Origin: Alphaproteobacteria bacterium
GTDB lineage: Bacteria; Pseudomonadota; Alphaproteobacteria; RF32; CAG-239
Assembly (NCBI GenBank): GCA_017937705.1
Contig: JAGBDC010000026.1
Location: forward strand, 51,830 to 115,829
Reading direction: 5' to 3'
Length of the DNA: 64,000 nucleotides
The position numbers were made by a program, and so were the translations under genes. Of the stretch, positions 1 through 7,753 are shown one piece after another. Every line of letters begins with the position of its first letter. Within the stretch, counting starts at the first letter, position 1. The notes below the pieces were generated by a model that was not told the origin of the DNA, ran no database searches, and saw only the letters and a list, made by a program, of their open reading frames with translations.

Positions 1-626
1 GTAGGTCTTCCAATATCTCCATTTTCAAATGAACGTCTGGTATCTTTAATAACTTTTTCAAAATGCTCTACATCTTCTTCGGTAAATCCATTTTTACGTG
101 CTTGTTGTTTAAACTTTATCTCCATTTTCATATTATGAGCCCTAACCTCATCCATAGAATGTGTTTCTACTCGCTCACTTCCGTCTCTTCTGATATGAGT
201 TATTTCCGGTGTCATAAGTTTATTGCTGTCAAAAAAGCTGCAATCTAATTTTCGACCATCAGGAGTTATCATATACTGCTCATAGTCAAAATTTTTACGT
301 TTCATTTCACCGTTTTTTATTTTTCCTTCGGTTTTATCAACATACATATAACCATCGCCCAGATTATGAACACTACTTACTGACCTAAAAGTAATTTCAT
401 CCATTCTTTTACCATCATATACTTGCATCGAAGTCTCGTAATGATGCATAAATGTACTATCTGTAATGTTATAATCTTTGGTATCAACTTTTGTTGTTAT
501 AGTCCCTAAATTAAAATCATCATTCGCCTGTTTTGCTTGCACTTCATTTGCTCCGCCAAACAGACATAAAGCAGATAAGGCAGTCATGCCGACATATTTT
601 TTACAACTATCCTTAAACTTTCCCAT
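1..626 (-). CDS. Secreted protein of unknown function, 3' end outside window
   Basis: An open frame runs from an ATG at 626 down to the window edge without a stop, so the C-terminus is missing. The first 25-30 residues (MGKFKDSCKKYVGMTALSAL then a hydrophobic stretch ending in VQA) look like a signal peptide, so the product is probably exported. The rest is hydrophilic with no motif I recognise. A GGAG ribosome site lies about 8 bases before the ATG and a near-consensus promoter sits just upstream. The gene is transcribed in the same direction as thyA but is separated from it by a strong terminator, so it is an independent unit. Confidence 0.8.
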   Translation of the reverse strand, partial: MGKFKDSCKKYVGMTALSALCLFGGANEVQAKQANDDFNLGTITTKVDTKDYNITDSTFMHHYETSMQVYDGKRMDEITFRSVSSVHNLGDGYMYVDKTEGKIKNGEMKRKNFDYEQYMITPDGRKLDCSFFDSNKLMTPEITHIRRDGSERVETHSMDEVRAHNMKMEIKFKQQARKNGFTEEDVEHFEKVIKDTRRSFENGDIGRP

Positions 627-656
627 AGCAAACTCCACATCCATATATAGTATAGG

Positions 657-685
657 ATTTTATCATATCTTTGCTTTTTTGTCAA
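657..685 (-). promoter_or_regulatory. Sigma-70-type promoter of the secreted-protein gene
   Basis: Read on the minus strand, TTGACA (685-680) and TAAAAT (662-657) are separated by exactly 17 bases. It lies about 30 bases upstream of the ATG at 626 and just downstream of the thyA terminator. Confidence 0.7.
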
Positions 686-692
686 TATATAC

Positions 693-723
693 AAAAAAAG
701 CACGTCATTATAATGACGTGCTT
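693..723 (-). terminator. Rho-independent terminator of thyA
   Basis: A perfect inverted repeat (arms 698-710 and 711-723, AAGCACGTCATTA and its complement) is followed on the minus strand by a run of seven T residues. It lies 20 bases after the thyA stop codon. Confidence 0.85.
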
Positions 724-743
724 AATAATTTTGTAAAACAAAC

Positions 744-1532
744 CTACACAGCTACGGCACCGGTAAGTTTCGGATGGCTCTGATAATTAACCAGTTCAAA
801 ATCCTCATACTTAAAGTCATCAATATCCTTCACATCAGGATTGATTTTCATTTGCGGTAGCGCATAAGGTTCGCGTGTCAACTGCTCTGTTACCTGCTCA
901 AAGTGATTGTTATAAATATGAGCATTGCCCAAAGTATGTACAAATTCACCCGGTTTCAAACCGCAAACTTGAGCAATCATCATTGTCAACAACGAATAAG
1001 AAGCGATATTAAACGGTACACCTAAAAACATATCGCAACTGCGTTGATAGAGCTGGCAGTTAAGACGTCCGTCCGGAGTGACATCAAACTGATAAAAACA
1101 ATGGCAAGGAGGCAAAGCCATTTCATCAATTTGTGATGGGTTCCATGCAGTTACAATCAAACGTCTGTCGGTCGGATTTTTCTTAATACGTTCAATAACA
1201 TCTTTAATTTGGTCGATACCGTCAGAGTTCCAGTTACGCCATTGATGTCCGTAAACCGGTCCCAAGTTTCCGTTTTCGTCGGCCCATTCATCCCAAATAT
1301 GTACATTGTTGTCGGTCAAATATTTGATATTTGTGTTACCTGACAACAGCCATATAAGTTCGTGAATAATACCTTTGAGGAACACTTTTTTAGTTGTTAC
1401 CAAAGGAAAACCTTCGCTCAAATCAAAACGCATTTGTCTGCCGAAGACTTTGCGTGCATAAACACCGGTACGATTGTCACCGTCCTGTCCGTTCTCCATA
1501 ATGTCACGGAGTAAATCTAAATACTGTTTCAT
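744..1532 (-). CDS. thyA: Thymidylate synthase ThyA
   Basis: ThyA converts dUMP to dTMP using 5,10-methylenetetrahydrofolate and releases dihydrofolate. The 262-residue product has the usual full length of the short (E. coli-like) class. Visible signatures are the phosphate-binding DNRTG near residue 20, WDEWA at 80-84, the nucleophile Cys143 in LPPCHC, and the C-terminal HPK..GAVAV tail. An AAGGATG ribosome site precedes the ATG. It lies 17 bases downstream of the folA-type dihydrofolate reductase gene, the enzyme that recycles its dihydrofolate product, so the two form a classic operon. Confidence 0.97.
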   Translation of the reverse strand: MKQYLDLLRDIMENGQDGDNRTGVYARKVFGRQMRFDLSEGFPLVTTKKVFLKGIIHELIWLLSGNTNIKYLTDNNVHIWDEWADENGNLGPVYGHQWRNWNSDGIDQIKDVIERIKKNPTDRRLIVTAWNPSQIDEMALPPCHCFYQFDVTPDGRLNCQLYQRSCDMFLGVPFNIASYSLLTMMIAQVCGLKPGEFVHTLGNAHIYNNHFEQVTEQLTREPYALPQMKINPDVKDIDDFKYEDFELVNYQSHPKLTGAVAV

Positions 1533-1549
1533 ACTTTCATCCTTTTAAG

Positions 1550-2119
1550 TTAAACATTAGTAATTGCTAAAATAATATGTTTCAAAACTTCCTGCTCAAC
1601 AAATTCGCCCTTGCGAACAAAAACACGAGTTGAAATATTGTCCAAATCAAAATCGGGAATAAGTTGACGATAATTTTTATTAAGACTTTCAATCGAAGGG
1701 GTTATATCCACTTTTTGACCTTCTAAACCGGCTTTTAACTCCCCTTTATAAACACAATCCACCACAATTTCCGGCATAAGTTTCGAGCTTCCGGTCATAA
1801 AAAGCTTATACACCGAAGCCCCGCCGGATATATACAAATCTTCTTCAAAATCTTTGAAAAAATTGACATCGTTCACAACAAAATGATGTTCTTTGTCGCT
1901 CACTTCATACTCTTCATCCAATGTCAAAACATAAATATTGCGATTAGGTAAAGTACGATTGGGAAAACTTTCATAAGTTGTTTGTCCTGCAACCAAATTT
2001 TTGCCCTCGGTAATACGGCGAAAACGTTGAAAATCCGACTTTACGTGCCAAGGAATTTCAGAACCGATACCGATAATATTATCGCCTTCATGACGACACC
2101 AAACCGCAACTTTTGTCAT
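1550..2119 (-). CDS. folA: Dihydrofolate reductase
   Basis: Reduces dihydrofolate to tetrahydrofolate, closing the cycle opened by ThyA downstream. The N-terminus MTKVAVWCRH..IIGIGSEIPWHVKSDFQRF matches the DHFR substrate-binding region (G..IPW, with D29 as the likely catalytic acid), followed by GQTTYES, a version of the usual GRKTxES NADPH site, and ISGGASVY. At 189 residues it is slightly longer than typical DHFR. I chose the ATG at 2119; a further upstream TTG (2179) lies inside the likely promoter, so the longer form is improbable. The ribosome site is weak (GAAAG). Confidence 0.9.
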   Translation of the reverse strand: MTKVAVWCRHEGDNIIGIGSEIPWHVKSDFQRFRRITEGKNLVAGQTTYESFPNRTLPNRNIYVLTLDEEYEVSDKEHHFVVNDVNFFKDFEEDLYISGGASVYKLFMTGSSKLMPEIVVDCVYKGELKAGLEGQKVDITPSIESLNKNYRQLIPDFDLDNISTRVFVRKGEFVEQEVLKHIILAITNV

Positions 2120-2151
2120 ATCAATACTTTCATTTATGAAAACTGATAAAG

Positions 2152-2179
2152 ATAATAACACTATATTTTCATGGTGCAA
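2152..2179 (-). promoter_or_regulatory. Probable promoter of folA-thyA
   Basis: On the minus strand TTGCAC (2179-2174) and TATTAT (2157-2152) are 16 bases apart, about 30 bases before the chosen folA start. Moderate match to the consensus; inferred. Confidence 0.45.
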
Positions 2180-2213
2180 GCATTACCGAAAAGTCTTGCA
2201 CAAAGTTAAAATA

Positions 2214-2687
2214 TTATTTCTTTTCCTCGTACTCAAAAATAAGGTCAACAATGTCATAATGTTTATTCTTTAGTGCCAGTGTTTTTGCAGTATCTCCGTC
2301 TTCATTTCTTGCTTTTATATTTGCTCCGTTATCAAGTAAAAGTTTTACTATTTCTTTATGACCATTTTCAGCTGCATACATTAAAGCTGTATTACCAATT
2401 TCATCTGTTTCATTAATCTCTGCACCATTTTTAAGTAAAAGTTCTACTATCTCTGTATGCCCATTTTCTATAGCAATAGAAAATGCTTTTTTTAAGTAAT
2501 CATCCTTAAAAAGATTATAAAATATTCCGCTTTCTATAAATTTGATAACCCACTTTTTATTTCCTTTTCTAACCGCCTTTATTAGATTTTTTTTCTTAAT
2601 TACGCCGATTAGCCCAAAAAATAACAAAATCATACTAATAATAAAAAGAAATAAACCAATACAAAAATCAAATATTACTGACCTCAA
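2214..2687 (-). CDS. Membrane-anchored ankyrin-repeat protein
   Basis: Residues 7-30 form one strongly hydrophobic segment followed by KKKN, suggesting an N-terminal membrane anchor with the rest in the cytoplasm. Residues 65-150 contain about three ankyrin repeats, visible as IAIENGHTEIVELLLKNGA, TALMYAAENGHKEIVKLLLD and a weaker final repeat. Ankyrin repeats bind other proteins; no partner can be named. The start is uncertain: the frame opens with TTG at 2687, and the next in-frame ATG (about residue 19) would cut the membrane segment. It stands alone, upstream of and opposite to the tmRNA gene. Confidence 0.75.
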   Translation of the reverse strand: MRSVIFDFCIGLFLFIISMILLFFGLIGVIKKKNLIKAVRKGNKKWVIKFIESGIFYNLFKDDYLKKAFSIAIENGHTEIVELLLKNGAEINETDEIGNTALMYAAENGHKEIVKLLLDNGANIKARNEDGDTAKTLALKNKHYDIVDLIFEYEEKK

Positions 2688-2779
2688 AATTTTAGTTGAT
2701 GATAATTAAGGGAATAATATCACTATATCGCAACATAACAAGCATAAGCAAACAGTTAAACACAAAACTTAAATTAAAC

Positions 2780-2808
2780 TTGAAAAACTTGTTATCATAA
2801 GCTATATA
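2780..2808 (+). promoter_or_regulatory. Promoter of the tmRNA gene
   Basis: TTGAAA at 2780-2785 and TATATA at 2803-2808 with a 17-base spacer. It lies just upstream of the acceptor piece of ssrA. Confidence 0.6.
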
Positions 2809-2833
2809 TATACTCGTTGAGCAATCAACTGTG

Positions 2834-3112
2834 ATACCAGAGACACTGCGAAATAGAGGTTTCGGACCCGGGGGCAGTACCCGGCACCTCCACCAAAAAC
2901 TATTATGGGGGTGAAACAGGTTTGACGGGATTTAGTAAAGGCAGATGTTGTATCCGGTGAGATACCACCGTTATCGGTTCAAATTAAAATAAATGCTAAC
3001 GATAATGAATTAGCACCAGTTGCTTTGGCTGCTTAATTGTAGTCGCAACAAACTCAAATTCTTGTAGTCTTGGTTGACAACAAGTGGGGAGTGAGCCACC
3101 TAGCAACAGAAC
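2834..3112 (+). ncRNA. ssrA: Circularly permuted two-piece tmRNA
   Basis: tmRNA rescues stalled ribosomes and adds a degradation tag. The order of parts is permuted. The acceptor piece comes first: its T-arm is CCGGG(868-872 of the 2 kb block, i.e. 2868-2872)/CCCGG(2880-2884), and its encoded CCA ends at 2895. The coding piece follows and starts with GGGGGTG at 2907. The seven bases 2907-2913 pair with 2885-2891 to form the acceptor stem, with one G-U pair. An intervening segment (2896-2906) would be removed during maturation. The tag frame is at 2995-3036. This permuted layout is known in alphaproteobacteria. The exact 5' and 3' ends are estimated. sspB follows immediately. Confidence 0.93.
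2995..3036 (+). other. tmRNA tag reading frame
   Basis: GCT resume codon followed by 12 codons and TAA, encoding ANDNELAPVALAA. The ANDN start and the LAA-like end match alphaproteobacterial ssrA tags; the terminal ALAA is the ClpX recognition end and ANDN is the part normally bound by SspB, whose gene lies 105 bases downstream. Confidence 0.93.
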
Positions 3113-3125
3113 GGCTCATTTTTTT
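3092..3125 (+). terminator. Terminator at the end of ssrA
   Basis: TGAGCC (3092-3097) pairs with GGCTCA (3113-3118), followed by seven T residues. It ends only 15 bases before the sspB start, so some read-through into sspB is possible. Confidence 0.7.
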
Positions 3126-3140
3126 AGGAGCGAAGGAAAA

Positions 3141-3584
3141 ATGGATAAATACGTTGATGAAATAAACTACGACAAGCTGATTGAGAAATCACTTAAACAT
3201 GTAGTTATCGATGCACTAAAAATTGTTGAAAATCAAGGATTACCCGGCGAACAACATTTTTATATATCCTTTCGTACCGACCATCCTCGTACCAGAATTG
3301 ATGCTTTATTAAAAAATCAATATCCGCAAGAAATGACCATCGTTTTGCAAAATCAATTTGAAAAGCTTCGTGTTTATGACGATTGTTTCTCCGTTGTTTT
3401 GCATTTCAATCGAGTCCCATATATGTTGGAAATTCCTTTCGATGCCATAACCTATTTTGGCGACCCGAGTGTACGTTTCGGTTTAAGTTTTGGCGCCGAA
3501 ATCAATGATGAACACCCCGAAAATGTTCAAAATCATCAAGCCGAAATTATATCTATCGACAGTTTCAGAAAGAAAAATGCTTAA
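3141..3584 (+). CDS. sspB: SspB, adaptor delivering ssrA-tagged proteins to ClpXP
   Basis: The 147-residue product matches alphaproteobacterial SspB: an N-terminal helix, then YPQEMTIVLQNQFEKL, FSVVLHFN..PYMLEIPFDAITYFGDPSVRFGLSFG, an acidic linker and a short C-terminal IISIDSFRKK tail that in this family docks on ClpX. SspB binds the tmRNA tag and hands tagged proteins to ClpXP. I chose the ATG at 3141, which has GAAGG and AGGAG upstream; a longer frame from 3084 would start inside the ssrA terminator. The gene lies directly after ssrA, so the tag RNA and the tag-binding adaptor are neighbours. Confidence 0.93.
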   Translation: MDKYVDEINYDKLIEKSLKHVVIDALKIVENQGLPGEQHFYISFRTDHPRTRIDALLKNQYPQEMTIVLQNQFEKLRVYDDCFSVVLHFNRVPYMLEIPFDAITYFGDPSVRFGLSFGAEINDEHPENVQNHQAEIISIDSFRKKNA

Positions 3585-3801
3585 AAAATCCGTTATCATC
3601 GCCGGCCGACATCAAACCAGCATTTCTTTAGAAAAAGAATTTTTCGAAGTTCTGCAGACTATTTGCAAAGAACGTAATGTTTCTGTAAATCAAATCGTAA
3701 CCGAAATAGACTCGAGCAGAACAAACGAAGACAACCTCTCTGCTGCCGTAAGAGTCTATATATTAAACTATCTCTTGCAAAAAGTTGAAAATCACGAATA
3801 G
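3577..3801 (+). CDS. Ribbon-helix-helix domain protein (RHH_4-like)
   Basis: A 74-residue protein with VIIAGRHQTSISLEKEFFEVLQTICKERNVSVNQIV, a typical RHH_4 strand-helix-helix pattern (basic strand, then two helices), followed by a helix with AAVRVYILNYLL. Such proteins are small DNA-binding regulators common in alphaproteobacteria; no target is known here. The ATG at 3577 overlaps the last eight bases of sspB, so translation is probably coupled. An upstream in-frame ATG at 3490 would lie entirely inside sspB and is less likely. It converges with the next gene, overlapping it by ten bases. Confidence 0.8.
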   Translation: MLKKSVIIAGRHQTSISLEKEFFEVLQTICKERNVSVNQIVTEIDSSRTNEDNLSAAVRVYILNYLLQKVENHE

Positions 3802-4649
3802 GTTTCTGACCTATCTTTGATATAATTAAATTTTTTTATTGCTCCGTCCAACTCTTGACTGTTTCCTCGCAAGTAAGCAAACGTAACCTCTGCAGAAGAT
3901 ATACATTCCGGACATAACGGAGGTTTACCTTCTCTTTTTCTACGCAAGCGGTCATCTGTGAGTTTTTTAGAATCCGCTCTACTATCTGTTCGCATAACAC
4001 AATCAGGACAATCACAGTGAGCACCATAACCATCACGATTTGCAACATTATGTCTTCCATCCCTTGTTGCCGAAAAAACATGTCCTAATTCGTGTATGGT
4101 AAGCGTTTTTATTACCTCTTTCAAATATTCGGGATTGTGACCATATCTGTCTTTCAATCTTTTTAACGAAAGAACCAGTCCGGAATCGCCTCTCCCCATT
4201 CCATACACAAAATTGTTCGGTCTGCCGTTTTCATCCACAACAACCGCATCATCTTTGACAATATTTATATTAATTTGCGGAATGCTGCTTACTGTCGGAT
4301 CTTCGTTCATTAAATCAAGCAACTTCATGGCATCAATTTGATTAGGTCGATCGACCTTAAAGGCTGAACGTTTAGCTTCTGCCATCGCCCAATCCGTACT
4401 TTTATACGGACGCATATATTCTCCCGTAGTCATTGGAATACACTTTCTTTTTTCTTCAGGAGGAAGGCGGCTGTATCCCATACGATCAACTTTATAATCA
4501 CGATCACGCCACTGCCCCAGAAGCCTTATCGGATAGTCATCTTTATATTGCGGAAACATACTCATAAATTCTTCCGCAGCTTCTTTGACACAGCGTAAAT
4601 ACTCAGGCTCTACACCATGTTGACTTACTATAAAAATCTGTTTTCTCAT
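3792..4649 (-). CDS. Archaemetzincin-like zinc metalloprotease
   Basis: The 285-residue protein carries TIHELGHVFSA (zinc ligands His-His plus catalytic Glu). It is followed by HCDCPDCVM and, about 25 residues later, PLCPECI. Archaemetzincins have HExxHxxGxxHCxxxxCxM followed by CxxC; the same elements occur here in order, but about 19 residues are inserted between HELGH and HC. No signal peptide is seen, so it is probably cytoplasmic. The ATG at 4649 has an AGAGGA site; the upstream extension contains no ribosome site and runs into the alpha/beta hydrolase gene. Substrate unknown. Confidence 0.72.
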   Translation of the reverse strand: MRKQIFIVSQHGVEPEYLRCVKEAAEEFMSMFPQYKDDYPIRLLGQWRDRDYKVDRMGYSRLPPEEKRKCIPMTTGEYMRPYKSTDWAMAEAKRSAFKVDRPNQIDAMKLLDLMNEDPTVSSIPQININIVKDDAVVVDENGRPNNFVYGMGRGDSGLVLSLKRLKDRYGHNPEYLKEVIKTLTIHELGHVFSATRDGRHNVANRDGYGAHCDCPDCVMRTDSRADSKKLTDDRLRRKREGKPPLCPECISSAEVTFAYLRGNSQELDGAIKKFNYIKDRSETYS

Positions 4650-4690
4650 TTTTCTATCCTCTGATAATATCATAACATAAGAAAAACAAA

Positions 4691-4722
4691 AAATAAAGCC
4701 CCTAAAAAGAGGCTCTATATTA
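4691..4722 (-). terminator. Terminator after the alpha/beta hydrolase gene
   Basis: On the minus strand AGCCTC pairs with GGGGCT (arms 4714-4709 and 4702-4697, one G-U pair) around a T-rich loop and is followed by TTTATTTTTTG. Confidence 0.6.
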
Positions 4723-5466
4723 TTATTCATCACTATCGGAAAAATCGTCACTTTCATCGGTTAGTAAAGCAACCTCTTCCACTTCTTCTTTTTTACGGCG
4801 ACCTCTACGCTTTTTTATCGGCTCTTTTTTATTAACCGAATTAATTACATAATTTCCGGCAATTTTATACAAATCAACCAAATGACCGTTATACATGTGA
4901 TCAGCATCTTCAACACAGGCATAATCAACACTGACACTACGTTGAGCATTCAAACGCTTGGCCAAAGAAGAAACAGTTTGCGGAACCACAATCTCATCTT
5001 GTCCGCCCTGAACTATCAATCCTGATGTCGGACAAGGAGCTAAAAATGAAAAATCTTTTTCATTAGCCGGAGGAGAAATGGCAATAAAATTATTAATATC
5101 AGGACGACGCATTAATAATTGCAATGCAATCCAAGCTCCAAATGTATATCCTGCCACCCAACATTGACGAGCTTCCGGATTCATAGATTGCAACCAATCA
5201 AGAGCAACCGTTGCATCAGATAATTCGCCTACTCCATCCTCGAATTCTCCTTGTGAACGTCCTACACCTCTAAAATTGAAACGCAAAACTGAAAAACCTA
5301 AATCTTTAAAACAGCTATACAAGGTATAAACAACTTTATTGCTCATTGTACCGCCGTATTGCGGATGAGGATGCAAAATCAATGCGATAGGAGCCCCAGG
5401 ACGACTACTTTGATGATAACGTCCTTCCAGTCTTCCTGCATGACCATTAAATAAAACTTCTGCCAT
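4723..5466 (-). CDS. Alpha/beta hydrolase (COG2945-like) with basic-acidic tail
   Basis: The 247-residue product has the alpha/beta hydrolase pattern: LILHPHPQYGGTMSNKVV, the FNFRGVGRSQG oxyanion region, a nucleophile elbow GYTFGAW, the acid in GGQDEIVVP and the histidine in DADHMYNG. The nucleophile position is threonine (about residue 107) where serine is normal (GxSxG), so catalytic activity is uncertain. Residues 210-247 form a lysine/arginine-rich then acidic tail (KKRRGRRKKEE, DESDDFSDSDE) not usual for the family. It is probably cytoplasmic and has a GGGGG ribosome site. It is separated from the metzincin-like gene by a terminator. Confidence 0.82.
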   Translation of the reverse strand: MAEVLFNGHAGRLEGRYHQSSRPGAPIALILHPHPQYGGTMSNKVVYTLYSCFKDLGFSVLRFNFRGVGRSQGEFEDGVGELSDATVALDWLQSMNPEARQCWVAGYTFGAWIALQLLMRRPDINNFIAISPPANEKDFSFLAPCPTSGLIVQGGQDEIVVPQTVSSLAKRLNAQRSVSVDYACVEDADHMYNGHLVDLYKIAGNYVINSVNKKEPIKKRRGRRKKEEVEEVALLTDESDDFSDSDE

Positions 5467-5664
5467 TATAGCTTACCCCCATAAAAACTTATACTTAATT
5501 ATACAATAGTTTGAATTTATGTATAATTTATTAATTTTTGGCAATATAACACCAAAATAAATTATATTTCAAGCAACTTTTTTACGATGTAACCGAATTG
5601 TAACTATTATTTTTGATTAATATATGCTATTATACATAATAGAGGAACAGTGTGGAGGATTAAC

Positions 5665-6270
5665 ATGAAAAAGTTATTCGGCATTTCGGCATTAGCAGCA
5701 ACCATTGCCTTTACAGGAAGTGCGTGGGCTCAATTGCCTTCTAACCCTTTTAATACAACCCCTAACGATGGTGTATTTGAAGAAGTGAGAAACAACGGCA
5801 ACCATTCTATGGAAGAAGCCATTACTGAAGCTCCCATATATGAAGGTGTAACCGATGGTAAAGTATTACCGGTTGACCCATGGGCCAGAGCTCGTGACAG
5901 AAGCGGCGTGGAAACTTGGCGCGGCTCCGGACAACATGGAAAATTAGATTATATCGGTGAAGCTACAACATATACCGACGCTCAAGGTCAAGAGATGATT
6001 GCTCCAGAAGTGAATCGTCATAACATGGTTGTTGGTTTAGATCACCTTCGTAAATTAGGATATGAAATTCCTGAAGAATACAACGAAAAAATTAAAAATT
6101 TACCTGCTTCTTACAAAAGATTGTTAGAAGAAAATATCAGTAATGTTCAAGGAAACGACGATCCTTTCAGCAAAAGTTTCGTAAAAATGATGGATATGTT
6201 TGAAGACAGCACAGGGCTTAATTTGAACAATATCTTGTTTAATTCCTTGAAGATTTTGGGTACAGACTAA
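5665..6270 (+). CDS. Exported protein of unknown function
   Basis: Residues 1-22 (MKKLFGISALAATIAFTGSA, cleavage near WAQ) are a clear signal peptide, so the 201-residue product is periplasmic or secreted. The mature part is polar, with RSGVETWRGSGQHGKLDYIGEATTYTDAQGQE and a helical C-terminal third. I do not recognise the family. The ATG at 5665 has a strong GGAGG site; an upstream in-frame ATG five codons earlier lies on that site and is unlikely. It is followed 14 bases later by a second small exported protein, so the two probably form an operon ended by the terminator at 6673. Confidence 0.8.
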   Translation: MKKLFGISALAATIAFTGSAWAQLPSNPFNTTPNDGVFEEVRNNGNHSMEEAITEAPIYEGVTDGKVLPVDPWARARDRSGVETWRGSGQHGKLDYIGEATTYTDAQGQEMIAPEVNRHNMVVGLDHLRKLGYEIPEEYNEKIKNLPASYKRLLEENISNVQGNDDPFSKSFVKMMDMFEDSTGLNLNNILFNSLKILGTD

Positions 6271-6284
6271 TTTGGGGTAAAACC

Positions 6285-6647
6285 ATGAACAAATTTCTGA
6301 CAGCATTATTGATAGGTCTTGCAATATCTCCTTCTGCTTTTGCTCAAATTGAAGGAGCTGTTCCGGAAGAAATTTCTCCGGCACAGGCACAAAGAATTAT
6401 CAATGAAGATTTTTTGACGGAAGAAGTAGTTAAAACCACTGCTCCTCTGAAAAAGCATATTGATTATATCGCAAAAAACTATGAAGAACGTCCGTTAAGA
6501 GAATTGATTAAAAATGCTGAAGAAATTGAACGCAAAGTAGCAAAAAAACTTGAAGAGGATTATGTTCCTTATGACAGAAGAATTGATGTCAAAAATCCGG
6601 AGCAAGTAAAACGATTCTTCAGAAAAAGAATAAGTGTAATATATTGA
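6285..6647 (+). CDS. Small exported protein of unknown function
   Basis: A 120-residue product with a signal peptide (MNKFLTALLIGLAISPSAFA, cleavage before QIEG). The mature chain of about 100 residues is helical and rich in Glu, Lys and Arg, ending in RFFRKRISVIY. No family recognised. A GGGGT site precedes the start. Its place directly after the preceding exported protein suggests a common role. Confidence 0.78.
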   Translation: MNKFLTALLIGLAISPSAFAQIEGAVPEEISPAQAQRIINEDFLTEEVVKTTAPLKKHIDYIAKNYEERPLRELIKNAEEIERKVAKKLEEDYVPYDRRIDVKNPEQVKRFFRKRISVIY

Positions 6648-6672
6648 CAAGCACATTGTTTTCTCTTTGACA

Positions 6673-6708
6673 AATCTCCCGAATATGATAGCATTCGGGA
6701 GATTTTTT
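6673..6708 (+). terminator. Terminator of the two-gene exported-protein operon
   Basis: AATCTCCCGAAT (6673-6684) pairs perfectly with ATTCGGGAGATT (6693-6704), followed by TTTT. Confidence 0.85.
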
Positions 6709-6724
6709 AGTTAAGGAAAACGAT

Positions 6725-7651
6725 ATGCGACAAATATATGAAAACTTTGCAGAAATAGCCGATAAGTTCGATAATTTATTCGTTGATGCTTTTGGGGTTT
6801 TCTGGAATGGAAAAACTTTTTATGACGGAAGTAGAGAAATTTTGGCCGAACAGGTAAAAAAAGGAAAAAAAGTTATAGTTCTTTCCAATACCCCCGAATT
6901 ATCTGTTGATGCAATAGAAGCCTATGCAAAAAAAGGAATGATAGAAGGAGAACACTATACCAATTTTGTTACTTCCGGTGATGCCGTGCATAGTGCATTA
7001 TTAAAAAATACTATTGATATAAAAGGCAACAAAATCTATATATTTGGTTCTAAAAACACCAAAATTTTCAATGATACAAGATATCAAATTGTGGACAATC
7101 CTGCTGAAGCTGATGCTTTTTATACAGGTCTTCCGCAATTTACTGAAGACGAAGTAGAAGAGCATAGCCTGTATGCCGATAATTTTTATCGTTCTCCCGA
7201 AGGAATGTATGACAGCACAGCTATTGAGCCATTCATTCCCGAATTAAAAAAATTATATCGCCTTGGTTTAACCGCAATTAATGCAAATCCCGATTTTAGA
7301 GCTAATGAAGGCGATGAATTTGGAGACATTCACACCGTTATCAGACCGGGACTTATTGCTGAAACATATAAGAATATGGGCGGAAAAGTTATTGAATTTG
7401 GTAAGCCTCATAAAAATATTTACGAATATGCGTTTAATTTACTAAATTTTTCCCCAAATCTTTCAACCGCAATGATAGGTGACACATATCGTACAGATAT
7501 TAAAGGAGCACAAAACGTAGGTATCAATGGTGTTTGGTGCATTGAAACCGGAATTACTGCCAAAGAATTACAGGAAGGTAAAACCCTAGAAGAAATAAGT
7601 GGCGGCAACTTTGAAAACGTATATCTGATTAAAGCACTTGCTTGCAAATAA
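6725..7651 (+). CDS. HAD-superfamily subfamily IIA hydrolase (TIGR01459-like)
   Basis: The 308-residue product has the HAD layout: motif I FVDAFGVFWNG near residue 20, motif II VLSNTP near 57, a cap domain, a lysine in EFGKPHKNIY and motif III/IV IGDTYRTDIKGAQNVGINGVW. Motif I has Asp-Ala-Phe instead of the usual DxD, as is common in this alphaproteobacterial subgroup, where DxWGV is typical. It is probably a cytoplasmic phosphatase; the substrate is unknown. It is a single gene with an AAGGAAAA site and is bounded by terminators on both sides. Confidence 0.85.
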   Translation: MRQIYENFAEIADKFDNLFVDAFGVFWNGKTFYDGSREILAEQVKKGKKVIVLSNTPELSVDAIEAYAKKGMIEGEHYTNFVTSGDAVHSALLKNTIDIKGNKIYIFGSKNTKIFNDTRYQIVDNPAEADAFYTGLPQFTEDEVEEHSLYADNFYRSPEGMYDSTAIEPFIPELKKLYRLGLTAINANPDFRANEGDEFGDIHTVIRPGLIAETYKNMGGKVIEFGKPHKNIYEYAFNLLNFSPNLSTAMIGDTYRTDIKGAQNVGINGVWCIETGITAKELQEGKTLEEISGGNFENVYLIKALACK

Positions 7652-7657
7652 CAAATT

Positions 7658-7695
7658 AAAATCCCGAAATTTAACAATCTAATTTCGGGATTTTT
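7658..7695 (+). terminator. Terminator of the HAD hydrolase gene
   Basis: AAAATCCCGAAAT (from 7658) pairs with AATTTCGGGATTTT (7681-7694), followed by more T residues. Confidence 0.8.
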
Positions 7696-7753
7696 GTTAA
7701 CTTTTTTTTTGCCTTTTATACCTAAAATAATGTCATAATTGGGGGACAATATA

